Source: Methylotenera_A sp040387035
GTDB lineage: Bacteria; Pseudomonadota; Gammaproteobacteria; Burkholderiales; Methylophilaceae
Length of the DNA: 37,711 nucleotides
Reading direction: 5' to 3'
Assembly: GCA_040387035.1 (NCBI GenBank)
Contig: JAZKEN010000050.1
Location: 1-37,711, forward strand
The notes below the pieces were generated by a model that saw only the letters and a list, made by a program, of their open reading frames with translations, ran no database searches and was not told where the DNA came from. This document shows, piece after piece, positions 8,364 through 16,728 of the stretch; positions within the stretch are counted from its first letter, which is position 1, and each line of letters starts with the position of its first letter. A program made the translations under genes and the position numbers.

Positions 8364-8394
8364 AACACTTTCCTAATATCACTTTACTTGGTAA

Positions 8395-8423
8395 TTGCTG
8401 CGCATTTTACAGTAGCGTATAAT
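8395..8423 (+). promoter_or_regulatory. Sigma-70-type promoter for the LysR gene
   Basis: TTGCTG (8395-8400), a 17-nt spacer and TATAAT (8418-8423): a near-consensus promoter reading toward the LysR gene, with transcription expected to start near 8430. Confidence 0.6.
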
Positions 8424-8451
8424 ATATGTTAAATGAATTATAAAGATAATA

Positions 8452-8472
8452 TATATCTATTATATAGATATA
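8452..8472. promoter_or_regulatory. Palindromic candidate operator in the etfB/lysR divergent region
   Basis: Perfect 9-bp inverted repeat TATATCTAT / ATAGATATA with a 3-nt centre, set in AT-rich DNA between the divergent etfB and lysR genes. It lies just downstream of the predicted lysR start site, where binding would allow autorepression. LysR proteins commonly bind T-N11-A dyads; assignment to this regulator is an inference. Confidence 0.5.
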
Positions 8473-8535
8473 TTAAGTAGGTATAAGGCCATGAAATATA
8501 AATGATCATGAAACATAAGTGATGCAGCACAGCCA

Positions 8536-9462
8536 ATGAGATATAGCTTAAGACAGCTGGAAATTTTTGTTGCGATTAGCCGCACGGCTAGCGTGTCGCG
8601 CGCCTCAGAGGTACTGTCGCTGTCACAATCCGCCACTAGCACCGCCTTAAGTGAGCTGGAGCGGCAGTTTGATTTGCAGCTATTTGACCGTGTCGGTAAA
8701 TCATTGCGCATCAATGAAACGGGTCAGCAATTATTGCCACGTGCAGTCGAGTTGCTGGATAGGGCGAAAGAAATCGAAAACCTGTTGCAGGGCCATGCCG
8801 GTTTTGGCCATATGAAAATCGGCGCGACGCTGACGGTGGGTAACTACCTGGCTACCATACTGGCCGCCAGGTTTTTGCAGGAGCACCCGGACAGCCGTAT
8901 CGCGTTGCAGGTACACAATACCAGCACCATTGTGCAAAAAATCGCGAATTACGAATTAGACTTAGGCTTGATTGAAGGCGACTGCAATCATCCGGATATA
9001 GAAGTGCAGGCGTGGATAGCCGATGAGCTGGTCGTATTTAGCGCACCGAATCACCCACTGGCGAGCTCGCAAAAAGTGTCTTTAACGCAACTTTTACAGG
9101 AAAAATGGATTTTGCGCGAAAAGGGCTCTGGCACCCGCGAAACGTTCGACCGTGCATTCCACAACCATCATGCCGACCTGGATATCCGCCTGGAGCTTGA
9201 GCATACGGAGGCGATAAAGCGTGCTGTGGAATCCGGGCTGGGTATAGGCTGCATTTCGCGCCTGGCGCTTAAGGATGCTTTCCGCCGCGGTAGTCTGGTG
9301 CCTATTGCCACGCCACAGCTGGATTTGGGCCGCTTCTTTTATTTTTTGTGGCATAAGCAAAAGTACCAGACAACGGGAGTGCGTGAGTTTTTAGATTTGT
9401 GCCGGCAGTTTACGCATGGCTTTGAGCGTAGTGATCTAGTTGATTTGCCAGAGATTGCTTAA
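8536..9462 (+). CDS. LysR-family transcriptional regulator (YeiE-like)
   Basis: DNA-binding regulator of 308 residues. The N-terminal winged helix-turn-helix (RYSLRQLEIFVAISRTASVS, SLSQSATSTALSELERQF, LFDRVGKSLRINETG) is followed by the periplasmic-binding-like effector domain from about residue 90. The phrases DLGLIEGDCNHPDIEV and DELVVFSAPNHPL resemble the YeiE subgroup. The start at 8536 is forced: an in-frame stop lies at 8509. No Shine-Dalgarno site is evident. It is divergent from etfBA-fpr and 30 nt before ETF-QO on the same strand, so it is likely the regulator of the ETF pathway. The effector is unknown. Confidence 0.9.
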   Translation: MRYSLRQLEIFVAISRTASVSRASEVLSLSQSATSTALSELERQFDLQLFDRVGKSLRINETGQQLLPRAVELLDRAKEIENLLQGHAGFGHMKIGATLTVGNYLATILAARFLQEHPDSRIALQVHNTSTIVQKIANYELDLGLIEGDCNHPDIEVQAWIADELVVFSAPNHPLASSQKVSLTQLLQEKWILREKGSGTRETFDRAFHNHHADLDIRLELEHTEAIKRAVESGLGIGCISRLALKDAFRRGSLVPIATPQLDLGRFFYFLWHKQKYQTTGVREFLDLCRQFTHGFERSDLVDLPEIA

Positions 9463-9492
9463 AGTGAATAGAACGAAAGTAGGAAGGTAATA

Positions 9493-11154
9493 ATGGAACG
9501 TGACGTGATGCATTACGATGTATTGATAGTTGGCGCTGGCCCGGCGGGCCTTTCAGCCGCTATCCGATTAAAACAGCTAGCCCATGAAGCGGGCAAAGAA
9601 ATAAGTGTATGTTTACTGGAAAAGGGTGCAGAGGTTGGTGCGCAAATACTTTCAGGTGCGGTGCTTGACCCCATTGCATTAAACGAATTGATCCCGGATT
9701 GGCAGGAAAAAGGCGCGCCGCTGAATACTGCGGTGCAAAAAGATGAGTTTTTGGTGCTGGGAAAAACCAAATCTTGGTCAATACCGCACTGGCTATTGCC
9801 GCCATTAATGAGCAATCAAGGTAATTATATCGCCAGCCTTGGCAATGTTTGTCGCTGGTTAGGCGAGCAGGCAGAGGCATTGGGTGTGGAAACCTATGCT
9901 GGATTTGCCGCGCAGCACATGCTGTATGACGAAAATAACCAGGTGGTGGGTATCGTCACAGGCGATATGGGTCGGGATGCATCCGGTCAGCCAAGCGCGC
10001 AATTTACGCCAGGTATTGAGATCAGGGCACCTTATACGCTGATTGCAGAAGGTACCCGCGGCTCATTAACCCGTGAATTAGAAGGCCATTACGCTTTACG
10101 CAAAGATGCCTCGCCACAAAAATACGGCTTAGGTTTTAAAGAAGTATGGCGCGTGCCTGCGCAGCAGCATTCACCAGGCCTGGTTCAACATAGCCTGGGT
10201 TGGCCACTGGATGCGGATACCGGCGGTGGCTCTTTTGTTTACCACTATGGCGAGCAACTGGTTTCTATCGGGTTCGTTGTGCACCTGGATTACGCCAATC
10301 CACATCTATCGCCGTTCGATGAGTTTCAGCGATTCAAAACGCATCCCAAAATGCAGGCATTGCTAAAAGGTGGCCAGCGCTTAAGTTATGGCGCCAGGGC
10401 GATTAGTGAGGGTGGTTTGCAATCATTGCCGGAACTGACATTTCCTGGTGGCGCCTTGATTGGGTGTAGTGCCGGCATGGTCAATGTGCCGCGTATCAAA
10501 GGCAGCCATAATGCGATGAAATCCGGCATGCTGGCGGCAGAAGCAGTATTTAAAGCATTCAATACCGATAATCAGTTTGTGGCCCAAGACACCTTTTTAA
10601 ACGCTTACCCGCAAGCGCTACGCGATTCATGGATATGGCAGGATTTGTATGCAGTCAGAAACGTAAAGCCATTATTATCCAAGTTTGGCAGCTGGGGCGG
10701 TACTGTACTAGGCGGCATGGAAATGTGGTTGGCCGCATTCAAGCTATATTTGCCCTGGACATTGCCGCATAAATTAGCCGATCATGCCTGCACCAAACCT
10801 GCGGCGGATATGCCTGTTATGCACTACCCAAAACCAGACGGGGTGTACAGCTTTGACAAGCTCAACTCCATCGCACTCAGCAATATCGCGCATGATGCTA
10901 ACCAGCCATGCCATTTGCAGCTGCTGGATAAAAATATTCCGATCACGGTTAACCTTGCCCGGTATGATTCGCCAGAGCAGCGCTATTGCCCGGCTGGCGT
11001 GTACGAAATCGTCAATACGCAGCAATCGCCTTATTTGCAGATCAATGCGCAGAATTGCATCCATTGCAAAACCTGCGATATCAAAGACCCGCTGCAAAAT
11101 ATTGTGTGGGTGCCGCCAGAGGCGGGAAGCGGGCCAGTATATTCCGGCATGTAG
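9493..11154 (+). CDS. Electron transfer flavoprotein-ubiquinone oxidoreductase
   Basis: Membrane-associated FAD and [4Fe-4S] enzyme of 553 residues that passes electrons from reduced ETF to ubiquinone. The dinucleotide motif VLIVGAGPAGLSAAIRLKQ is at the N-terminus. The cluster ligands are visible at the C-terminus as Cys499 (QRYCPAG) and Cys522, Cys525 and Cys528 (NCIHCKTCD), followed by the family ending. GCSAGMVNVPRIKGSHNAMKSG is the conserved FAD/ubiquinone region. AGGAAGG at 9481-9487 precedes the ATG. It lies 30 nt after the LysR gene, so the two may be cotranscribed. With etfBA it forms a complete route from ETF to the quinone pool. Confidence 0.96.
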   Translation: MERDVMHYDVLIVGAGPAGLSAAIRLKQLAHEAGKEISVCLLEKGAEVGAQILSGAVLDPIALNELIPDWQEKGAPLNTAVQKDEFLVLGKTKSWSIPHWLLPPLMSNQGNYIASLGNVCRWLGEQAEALGVETYAGFAAQHMLYDENNQVVGIVTGDMGRDASGQPSAQFTPGIEIRAPYTLIAEGTRGSLTRELEGHYALRKDASPQKYGLGFKEVWRVPAQQHSPGLVQHSLGWPLDADTGGGSFVYHYGEQLVSIGFVVHLDYANPHLSPFDEFQRFKTHPKMQALLKGGQRLSYGARAISEGGLQSLPELTFPGGALIGCSAGMVNVPRIKGSHNAMKSGMLAAEAVFKAFNTDNQFVAQDTFLNAYPQALRDSWIWQDLYAVRNVKPLLSKFGSWGGTVLGGMEMWLAAFKLYLPWTLPHKLADHACTKPAADMPVMHYPKPDGVYSFDKLNSIALSNIAHDANQPCHLQLLDKNIPITVNLARYDSPEQRYCPAGVYEIVNTQQSPYLQINAQNCIHCKTCDIKDPLQNIVWVPPEAGSGPVYSGM

Positions 11155-11189
11155 CTGATTTCTAAAATTAATATAAAAACTAGGTCATT

Positions 11190-12971
11190 ATGGGTTCATC
11201 CAATTTCTTGATTCAGGCCACGATATATTTATCATCAGCCCTATTTTTAGTCCCTATATTTAAAAGACTGGGTTTAGGCTCTGTGCTGGGCTACCTGATC
11301 GCAGGCATTTTGATAGGGCCTTATGCGCTTAAGCTGATCCCTGACCCTGAGCAGGTATTGCATTTTGCCGAGTTTGGCGTGGTGTTGATGCTGTTTTTAG
11401 TCGGCTTGGAATTGGAATCGCAAAAAGTCTGGGAGTTACGCAAGACCTTATTTGGGTTGGGCGGCCTACAGGTGCTGATTACACTAGCAGTGGTTAGTTT
11501 TGCCGCACATTTGCTGCATTTTAGCTGGCCAGTCGCCATCGTGATCGGCATGGGCGTGGCGATGTCGTCTACTGCGATTGGCTTGACCGCGCTCACTGAA
11601 AAAAAGCAGCTCACTACGCCTGGCGGACAAGCTTCGTTTGCCACTTTGCTGTTTCAAGACCTTTCGGTAATCCCACTATTTATGCTGCTGGCGCTTATCG
11701 CGCCAGATACCACAGGCTCTGGCTTTGATCTATGGGCGGTGGCCAAGGCAATTGGCGTGATCGCCGTCATTATCTTTGCCAGCCGGATTTTACTGCGCCC
11801 GATTATGCGCATCGTCGCGCAAACGGAAATCCGTGAAATCTTTGTCGCATTTTCATTGCTATTGGTGATTGGCGTTTCGCTGGCCATGCAGTCGGTAGGA
11901 TTATCTATGGCCTTAGGCACATTCCTGGCAGGCGTGCTGTTGGCGGATTCGGAATACCGCTATGAGCTGAGGCTGGATATAGAGCCGGTAAAAGGCTTGT
12001 TATTAGGCCTGTTTTTTATAGCAGTAGGCATGTCTGTCGATTTATCCTTATTGGCGAATTCGCCCTTGCTGATTTTTGGTTTTGCATTGCTAATCGTTAT
12101 CAGCAAGATGGGCATTCTGATGGGCTTAGGAAGGTTATTCAAATATTCATTCAGGGATAATCTGCTATACGGCATTGCGCTTTCCCAGATTGGGGAATTT
12201 GCCTTTGTTATCTTTGGTGTGGCACTCACCCAAAACACGATTGCCCGTGAAACCTACAATATCCTCAACGCGATTGTTGCCGTATCCATGCTGATAACAC
12301 CGATCTTGCTGCTGCTATACGATAGATTCCTGACGCTGGAATGCGGTGTTCGCCCTAAAGATACGGTTATTGAAGAAAACAATAGCGTGATCATTGCTGG
12401 CTTTGGTCGTTTTGGGCAGATTGTGGGCAGGGTGCTGCTGGCTAAAGGTATTACGGCTACCTTGATCGACAGCGACCCTAACCAAGTGGACTTGATGCGT
12501 AGTTTTGGCTGGCGTTGTTATTATGGTGATGCTTCCAGGCTGGATCTATTGGAAGAGGCGGGCATCGCCAAAGCAAAACTATTGGTGATTTCGGTCAATG
12601 ATCCGGTTGCCGCACTCAATATCGGCAAATTAGTCAAAGCGCGCTGGCCTGGTCTTGCGGTTGTCACCCGGGCACGCAGCAGAACCGATGCATTTGATTT
12701 GCGTGATATTGGCCTGGATCCTATCCGGGAAACTTTCTACTCTTCATTGGTGGCCGCCAAGCAGGCATTGCTCGCGATTGGCGAATCACCCAGCGCCGCT
12801 ACAAAAATCATCAACCATTTTGAGCGTCATGACCTAGAACAGCTGGAAGCCACCCGAACCATACGGCATGATATGAATGCGGTGCGCAGCATGGCCGAAA
12901 AAGGCCGCCAGGACCTGAAAGACTTATTGGCTTTAGAACAGGCTGAGTTTCAAAATAACCTGAAAACTTAA
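11190..12971 (+). CDS. Kef-type K+/H+ antiporter (CPA2 family) with RCK domain
   Basis: Inner-membrane monovalent cation/proton antiporter of 593 residues. About 12 to 13 helices fill the first 380 residues; GSVLGYLIAGILIGP and MLFLVGLELE are CPA2 signatures. The cytoplasmic regulatory domain begins near residue 400 with IIAGFGRFGQIVGRVLLAKG, a Rossmann NAD-binding motif, and ends in a charged tail. The order matches KefB/KefC, but no ancillary KefF/KefG gene is next to it and the glutathione-gating residues cannot be judged by eye. The gene begins 35 nt after ETF-QO and converges on selO with a 20-nt gap. Confidence 0.9.
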   Translation: MGSSNFLIQATIYLSSALFLVPIFKRLGLGSVLGYLIAGILIGPYALKLIPDPEQVLHFAEFGVVLMLFLVGLELESQKVWELRKTLFGLGGLQVLITLAVVSFAAHLLHFSWPVAIVIGMGVAMSSTAIGLTALTEKKQLTTPGGQASFATLLFQDLSVIPLFMLLALIAPDTTGSGFDLWAVAKAIGVIAVIIFASRILLRPIMRIVAQTEIREIFVAFSLLLVIGVSLAMQSVGLSMALGTFLAGVLLADSEYRYELRLDIEPVKGLLLGLFFIAVGMSVDLSLLANSPLLIFGFALLIVISKMGILMGLGRLFKYSFRDNLLYGIALSQIGEFAFVIFGVALTQNTIARETYNILNAIVAVSMLITPILLLLYDRFLTLECGVRPKDTVIEENNSVIIAGFGRFGQIVGRVLLAKGITATLIDSDPNQVDLMRSFGWRCYYGDASRLDLLEEAGIAKAKLLVISVNDPVAALNIGKLVKARWPGLAVVTRARSRTDAFDLRDIGLDPIRETFYSSLVAAKQALLAIGESPSAATKIINHFERHDLEQLEATRTIRHDMNAVRSMAEKGRQDLKDLLALEQAEFQNNLKT

Positions 12972-12991
12972 TTGCCGGGATGCTTGCAGAG

Positions 12992-14473
12992 TTAAGTACC
13001 GCAAAAAGTTTTATATTGCGCATCGGATAAATGTTCCGGTGCTTGGGTATATTGGGCAGGGTGAGCTAGATCGGCGTACGGATTTGATACCACTGTTAAC
13101 AGCTCATTAAACAAAGTCAGGTCGTTGCGATCAACCGCAGCGCTTAGTGCTGCTTCCAGTAAATGGTTTCTGGGAATCACTTTGGGATTCACCGACTGCC
13201 TAAGCCGGATACTTTCTGCAACTGTTTCAGTTTGCCTTGATAACCGGGCTTTCCAGAGTGATAACCAGTTTTTAAATCCTGCATCTTCACTTAGCGGGCC
13301 TGTGGCTATATGTTCATCCGCCAATGACCTGAAGGTATTGGTGTAATCGGCTTTATTTTTTTGCATATGCATTAATAAATCTTCAGCCAGCTTGATGTCG
13401 TCTTCTTCCTGATTGAAAATCCCCAGTTTTTTTCGCATGCCAGCCAGCCAGTAGCCAAAAAACTGGTTCGGGAATGCCTGCAAGCACTCCGTGACCAGTG
13501 CTATCGCTTGTTCTTCAGATTCATGAATTAACGGCAATAAGCTTTCGGCCAGCCTGATTAGGTTCCAGTGCGCAATATTAGGCTGGTTGCCAAAAGCATA
13601 GCGGCCGTTAGTATCTATAGAACTAAACACGGTTTCAGGGTGGTAGCTGTTCATAAACGCGCAGGGACCATAGTCTATGGTTTCGCCACAGATACTCATA
13701 TTATCCGTGTTCATCACGCCATGGATAAAGCCCACCTGCATCCATTTGGCAATCAGTGAGGCTTGTAGCTCAATCACTCGTTTCAGCAACTCAAGTGATG
13801 GGTTGTCAGCGTCGGCAATTTCCGGAAAGTGTCTATGAATGGTGTAGTCAGCCAGCGCTTGCAGCTGTTGCTGGTTTTGAGTCGCTGCCGCGAATTGAAA
13901 CGTGCCGACTCGAATATGGCTTGCCGCTATGCGGGTAAGCACAGCGCCTGGGTAAGTTTTGTCGCGGTAAACCGGTTCACCAGTGGCCACCACAGCCAGG
14001 CTTCTAGTGGTGGGGATGCCGAGCGCATACATCACCTCGCTGATGATATATTCGCGCAACATAGGCCCAACAGAAGCGCGGCCATCGCCCGAACGCGAAT
14101 AAGGTGTTCTGCCAGGGCCTTTCAGTTGAATATCGACGCGTTGCTTATTGGGGCTGATATGTTCACCCAACAAAATAGCGCGCCCGTCACCCAGTATATT
14201 GAAATGACCGAACTGGTGTCCTGCATAGGCCTGTGCGATAGGCTCGCTGCCTTTTAACAGCAGATTGCCCGCTAAATATTGGGCAATCTGCTGTTGATCG
14301 GCGCCCATATTCAGGCCAAGCGTCGATGCTAGTGCGTCATTGAAAATGAGCATGCTAGGGCTGCTGACCGCCGTAGGTAGCTGTTTCTGATAAAAAATAG
14401 CCGGCAATTGTAGATAGCTATTATCGAAATAAAAGCCATTGCCATCCGTGTTTAGTCCTGTAAGCGTTGCCAT
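12992..14473 (-). CDS. selO: SelO (YdiU) family protein AMPylase
   Basis: Pseudokinase-fold enzyme of 493 residues that transfers AMP from ATP to Ser/Thr/Tyr of target proteins, with a role in redox stress. Seen: AGHQFGHFNILGDGRA, DIQLKGPGRTPYSRSGDGRA (nucleotide lysine near 118), LGIPTTRSLAVVATGE, GFIHGVMNTDNMSICG and IDYGPCAF, all hallmarks of the family. The third residue from the end is Cys491 (FCGT); this is the position of selenocysteine in animal SelO and of the redox cysteine in the E. coli protein. The gene follows the AI-2E family gene by 24 nt on the same strand. Confidence 0.95.
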   Translation of the reverse strand: MATLTGLNTDGNGFYFDNSYLQLPAIFYQKQLPTAVSSPSMLIFNDALASTLGLNMGADQQQIAQYLAGNLLLKGSEPIAQAYAGHQFGHFNILGDGRAILLGEHISPNKQRVDIQLKGPGRTPYSRSGDGRASVGPMLREYIISEVMYALGIPTTRSLAVVATGEPVYRDKTYPGAVLTRIAASHIRVGTFQFAAATQNQQQLQALADYTIHRHFPEIADADNPSLELLKRVIELQASLIAKWMQVGFIHGVMNTDNMSICGETIDYGPCAFMNSYHPETVFSSIDTNGRYAFGNQPNIAHWNLIRLAESLLPLIHESEEQAIALVTECLQAFPNQFFGYWLAGMRKKLGIFNQEEDDIKLAEDLLMHMQKNKADYTNTFRSLADEHIATGPLSEDAGFKNWLSLWKARLSRQTETVAESIRLRQSVNPKVIPRNHLLEAALSAAVDRNDLTLFNELLTVVSNPYADLAHPAQYTQAPEHLSDAQYKTFCGT

Positions 14474-14497
14474 CTATAAATCCAAAAAATACTTTGC

Positions 14498-15667
14498 CTA
14501 ATCGCTTAATAACTCTGCAACCGGTTGCAGGTGTTCAATATGTTCGCAGATGACTTTGAGAATAAAAATCACCGGTATGCCAAGCAACATACCCCACAGG
14601 CCCCAAAGCCAGGAGAAAAAGATCAGTGAGGTGAAAACGGCGGCCGAATTCATTTTGGCGATGCGGCCTGTCATCCAGGTTGTCACAAATACGCCAACAA
14701 TCGTGGCGATAACGATGGATGCACCAGCGACTATCAAGGCCATTATCAGGGAATCAAATTGCATATAGGCGGCCATGCCAGTCACCGCTGCAGTTACCAC
14801 AGGGCCAAAGTAAGGCACGATATGCATAAAGCCAGCCGCTACCGCCCAAGCACCTGCATTTTCCAAGCCAAGCGCACGAAAAGCCACCCAAGACATAATG
14901 CCGACAATGACATTGGTGATTGCCAGCATAAACATATAGCGCTGGATAGAGCTGCTGATATCAACCAGGATATTGACGGTAATTTTTTTACGCGTGAGTG
15001 AAGGGCCGGTGATTTTGACCAGTTTTCGTTTAAAAGTGTCGCCCGAAAGTAGCAAAAAATAAGCAAGAAAAATCATGGTGGTGGCTTCTGCAATAAAACC
15101 AAAAACACCTAAGGAGCCGCGCCACAGGAAATCGCCAATTTTAAATTTTCGTTCATCGATAACAACATGCATAGGGGCTTTTTTCTTATTGGTCACGGTG
15201 TTTTCGGCAGAGCTGGCAGCGGCCTCAACTTGGGTCGCGGCAATTTGTACCTTTTGAATATTGGTCAGTGGATCGCCCCGTTTTACGGCAAAGCCGGAGG
15301 TCAGTTTGATGGCCGCCTCAGGTAAGATCGAAATAATGGACTGCACCTGGTTACGCAAGGCATAGCCTGAAAAGATAATGCTAGCGATCAAACCCAAAAT
15401 GACGATGGTTGAACCAATGCCGCGGTTGATTTTAATGCTTTCCAAACCCACCACCACAGGATTAAGTGCATAAGCCAGCAGGGCGCCCAACAAAACGGTG
15501 ATGATAAAACTTTGCGCCCAATCCAAGGCAAAGATAACAGCAATGGTGGTCATAATCACCAGGGCTATATTTTTAACCTGAATAGACTCGTTAGTGAGTA
15601 ATACGGAGTTATTGTCGGGCTCGTCGACAGCGGGTTCGATCAACGCGTTAACTTCATTGTTTTGCAT
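14498..15667 (-). CDS. AI-2E/PerM family membrane protein
   Basis: Polytopic inner-membrane protein of 389 residues in the AI-2E transporter family. I chose the ATG at 15667 (MQNNEVNAL), which has GGAAA upstream, over an in-frame TTG at 15700. Two helices near residues 35-80 are followed by a periplasmic or amphipathic segment with a Lys/Ala-rich stretch, and then by the conserved C-terminal core (FIAEATTMIFLAYFLLLSG, NVIVGIMSWVAFRALGLENA, HIVPYFGPVVTAAVTG, WLWGLWGMLLGIP). Members have been linked to autoinducer-2 export or Na+/H+ exchange; the substrate here is unknown. A paralogue lies at 36140-37225. It is upstream of selO in a likely two-gene unit. Confidence 0.88.
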   Translation of the reverse strand: MQNNEVNALIEPAVDEPDNNSVLLTNESIQVKNIALVIMTTIAVIFALDWAQSFIITVLLGALLAYALNPVVVGLESIKINRGIGSTIVILGLIASIIFSGYALRNQVQSIISILPEAAIKLTSGFAVKRGDPLTNIQKVQIAATQVEAAASSAENTVTNKKKAPMHVVIDERKFKIGDFLWRGSLGVFGFIAEATTMIFLAYFLLLSGDTFKRKLVKITGPSLTRKKITVNILVDISSSIQRYMFMLAITNVIVGIMSWVAFRALGLENAGAWAVAAGFMHIVPYFGPVVTAAVTGMAAYMQFDSLIMALIVAGASIVIATIVGVFVTTWMTGRIAKMNSAAVFTSLIFFSWLWGLWGMLLGIPVIFILKVICEHIEHLQPVAELLSD

Positions 15668-15833
15668 GGTTAATTTCCATTGTTCACTTACACAAATCAA
15701 TCAAAAGCAAGAAGTTGCCAGTGACCTTTTACTATATAAAACTCAGGGATGAGTTTAAGTATGCAAACTAAAATCGGGTACTGCTTAATAAAAATTGACG
15801 TTTAATTTTTCCAATATAGGTTATATTAGTACC

Positions 15834-15944
15834 ATGAAAAAATTATCATATACTTTATTACTAATAAGCATGCTTACCTTAGCCGGTTGCCACCACTTCG
15901 GGCACCATTGTCCTCCCGGGCAAGCTAAAAAAGGCAATTGTTAG
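15834..15944 (+). CDS. 36-residue lipoprotein with His/Cys-rich tail
   Basis: Very short gene with a complete lipoprotein signal: MKKLSYTLLLISMLTLAGC, in which LAGC is the lipobox (Cys19). The mature peptide is only 18 residues, starts CHHFGHHCPPGQAKKGNC, and has four histidines and three cysteines. The PPGQAKK-type tail resembles those of other small proteobacterial exported proteins, from memory. A TATATT at 15822-15827 lies only 6 nt before the ATG and no Shine-Dalgarno site is seen, so translation may be leaderless. It is followed directly by hairpins at 15949-15989. Metal binding is a guess from composition. Confidence 0.65.
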   Translation: MKKLSYTLLLISMLTLAGCHHFGHHCPPGQAKKGNC

Positions 15945-15948
15945 CTGG

Positions 15949-15989
15949 CTAAATCAAAAAATAGCCTCTTTGATTTAGTGCTATTTTTT
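15949..15989. terminator. Overlapping alternative hairpins at a convergent gene end
   Basis: Two mutually exclusive stems overlap. One pairs CTAAATCAAA (15949-15958) with TTTGATTTAG (15969-15978). The other pairs AAAAAATAGC (15956-15965) with GCTATTTTTT (15980-15989). The second has U-tracts in both directions and covers the stop codon of the minus-strand gene. Confidence 0.6.
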
Positions 15990-16556
15990 GTATGTCTGCC
16001 AATTACCGCTGTTTTCTAAACAAGCTCTTTCCCTTTGCGTTTGATTAAACCCGTTACCTTGTATTAAAAGGTCGTAGTTCCTGCATTTAAGGCCATTTGC
16101 AGTAAAGCTGCTGATTGGGGTAACGGTATAATTTAAGCCACTATTGGGATTCTCCCAATATACTGGCCTATTGTTACGACTGAGCTCCAGCGCATGGCCT
16201 ATACAGCCGCGGTCTGACTCGTCTAATCGCTTACCAATTTGGTTACCAATTACGGCGCCGACCACGCTACCCAAAATAATCGCTACTACGCGCTTATCGC
16301 CCTTGCCAACAGTAGAACCAATTGCGCCACCCACAACACCGCCGATAACGGTTGATATGGCTTCGCGATCGCACCTGCCGCTTACAACGCCATAATCGCT
16401 AGGCCAGTTTCGGCCGTTATATCCTACATAATAAGGATCATGTTTTTTACGCCAGCCATGTGCTGGCGCGTGCGATGGTGGGTCTGCATAAACGGGTGTC
16501 ATCAAGCAAGCGCATATTAATAAACTTAAGCTTCTCAAAAAAACGTGGTGCATCAT
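15981..16556 (-). CDS. Glycine-zipper (17-kDa antigen-like) surface protein
   Basis: Exported protein of 191 residues. A signal peptide ends at PVYA/DPPSH. The middle holds the glycine zipper STVIGGVVGGAIGSTVGKG and IILGSVVGAVIGNQIGKRLD (about residues 68-112), as in Rick_17kDa_Anti/glycine-zipper 2TM proteins that insert in the outer membrane or periplasmic face. After DRGCIGHALE comes a small beta domain with WENPNSGLNYTVTP, found in 17-kDa antigen proteins, and there are paired cysteines. There is no lipobox, unlike SlyB and Pal-associated members. The Shine-Dalgarno GGAG is 10 nt before the first of two adjacent ATGs. Role in envelope integrity is known for the family only. Confidence 0.82.
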   Translation of the reverse strand: MMHHVFLRSLSLLICACLMTPVYADPPSHAPAHGWRKKHDPYYVGYNGRNWPSDYGVVSGRCDREAISTVIGGVVGGAIGSTVGKGDKRVVAIILGSVVGAVIGNQIGKRLDESDRGCIGHALELSRNNRPVYWENPNSGLNYTVTPISSFTANGLKCRNYDLLIQGNGFNQTQRERACLENSGNWQTYKK

Positions 16557-16702
16557 GATCGCTTCACTCCATTAGTAATAAGTTAATAGTGTAATTCAAA
16601 ATCCTGGAAGACATTTGTAATGTATCAAACATAACATAGGACTTTCAACCACTCCTAAACTGAATCAATTAAGTTTTGCACTACAATGGTGCATGTTATA
16701 AA

Positions 16703-16725
16703 ATTACCTTATTTAATAAGGTAAT
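16703..16725 (+). promoter_or_regulatory. Perfect inverted repeat covering the HPP-CBS ribosome binding site
   Basis: ATTACCTTAT (16703-16712) and ATAAGGTAAT (16716-16725) form a perfect 10-bp dyad with a 3-nt centre, ending 3 nt before the GTG start. The AAGG ribosome binding site (16718-16721) lies in the right arm, so as RNA it would be masked; as DNA it could be an operator. Confidence 0.6.
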
Positions 16726-16728
16726 CAT

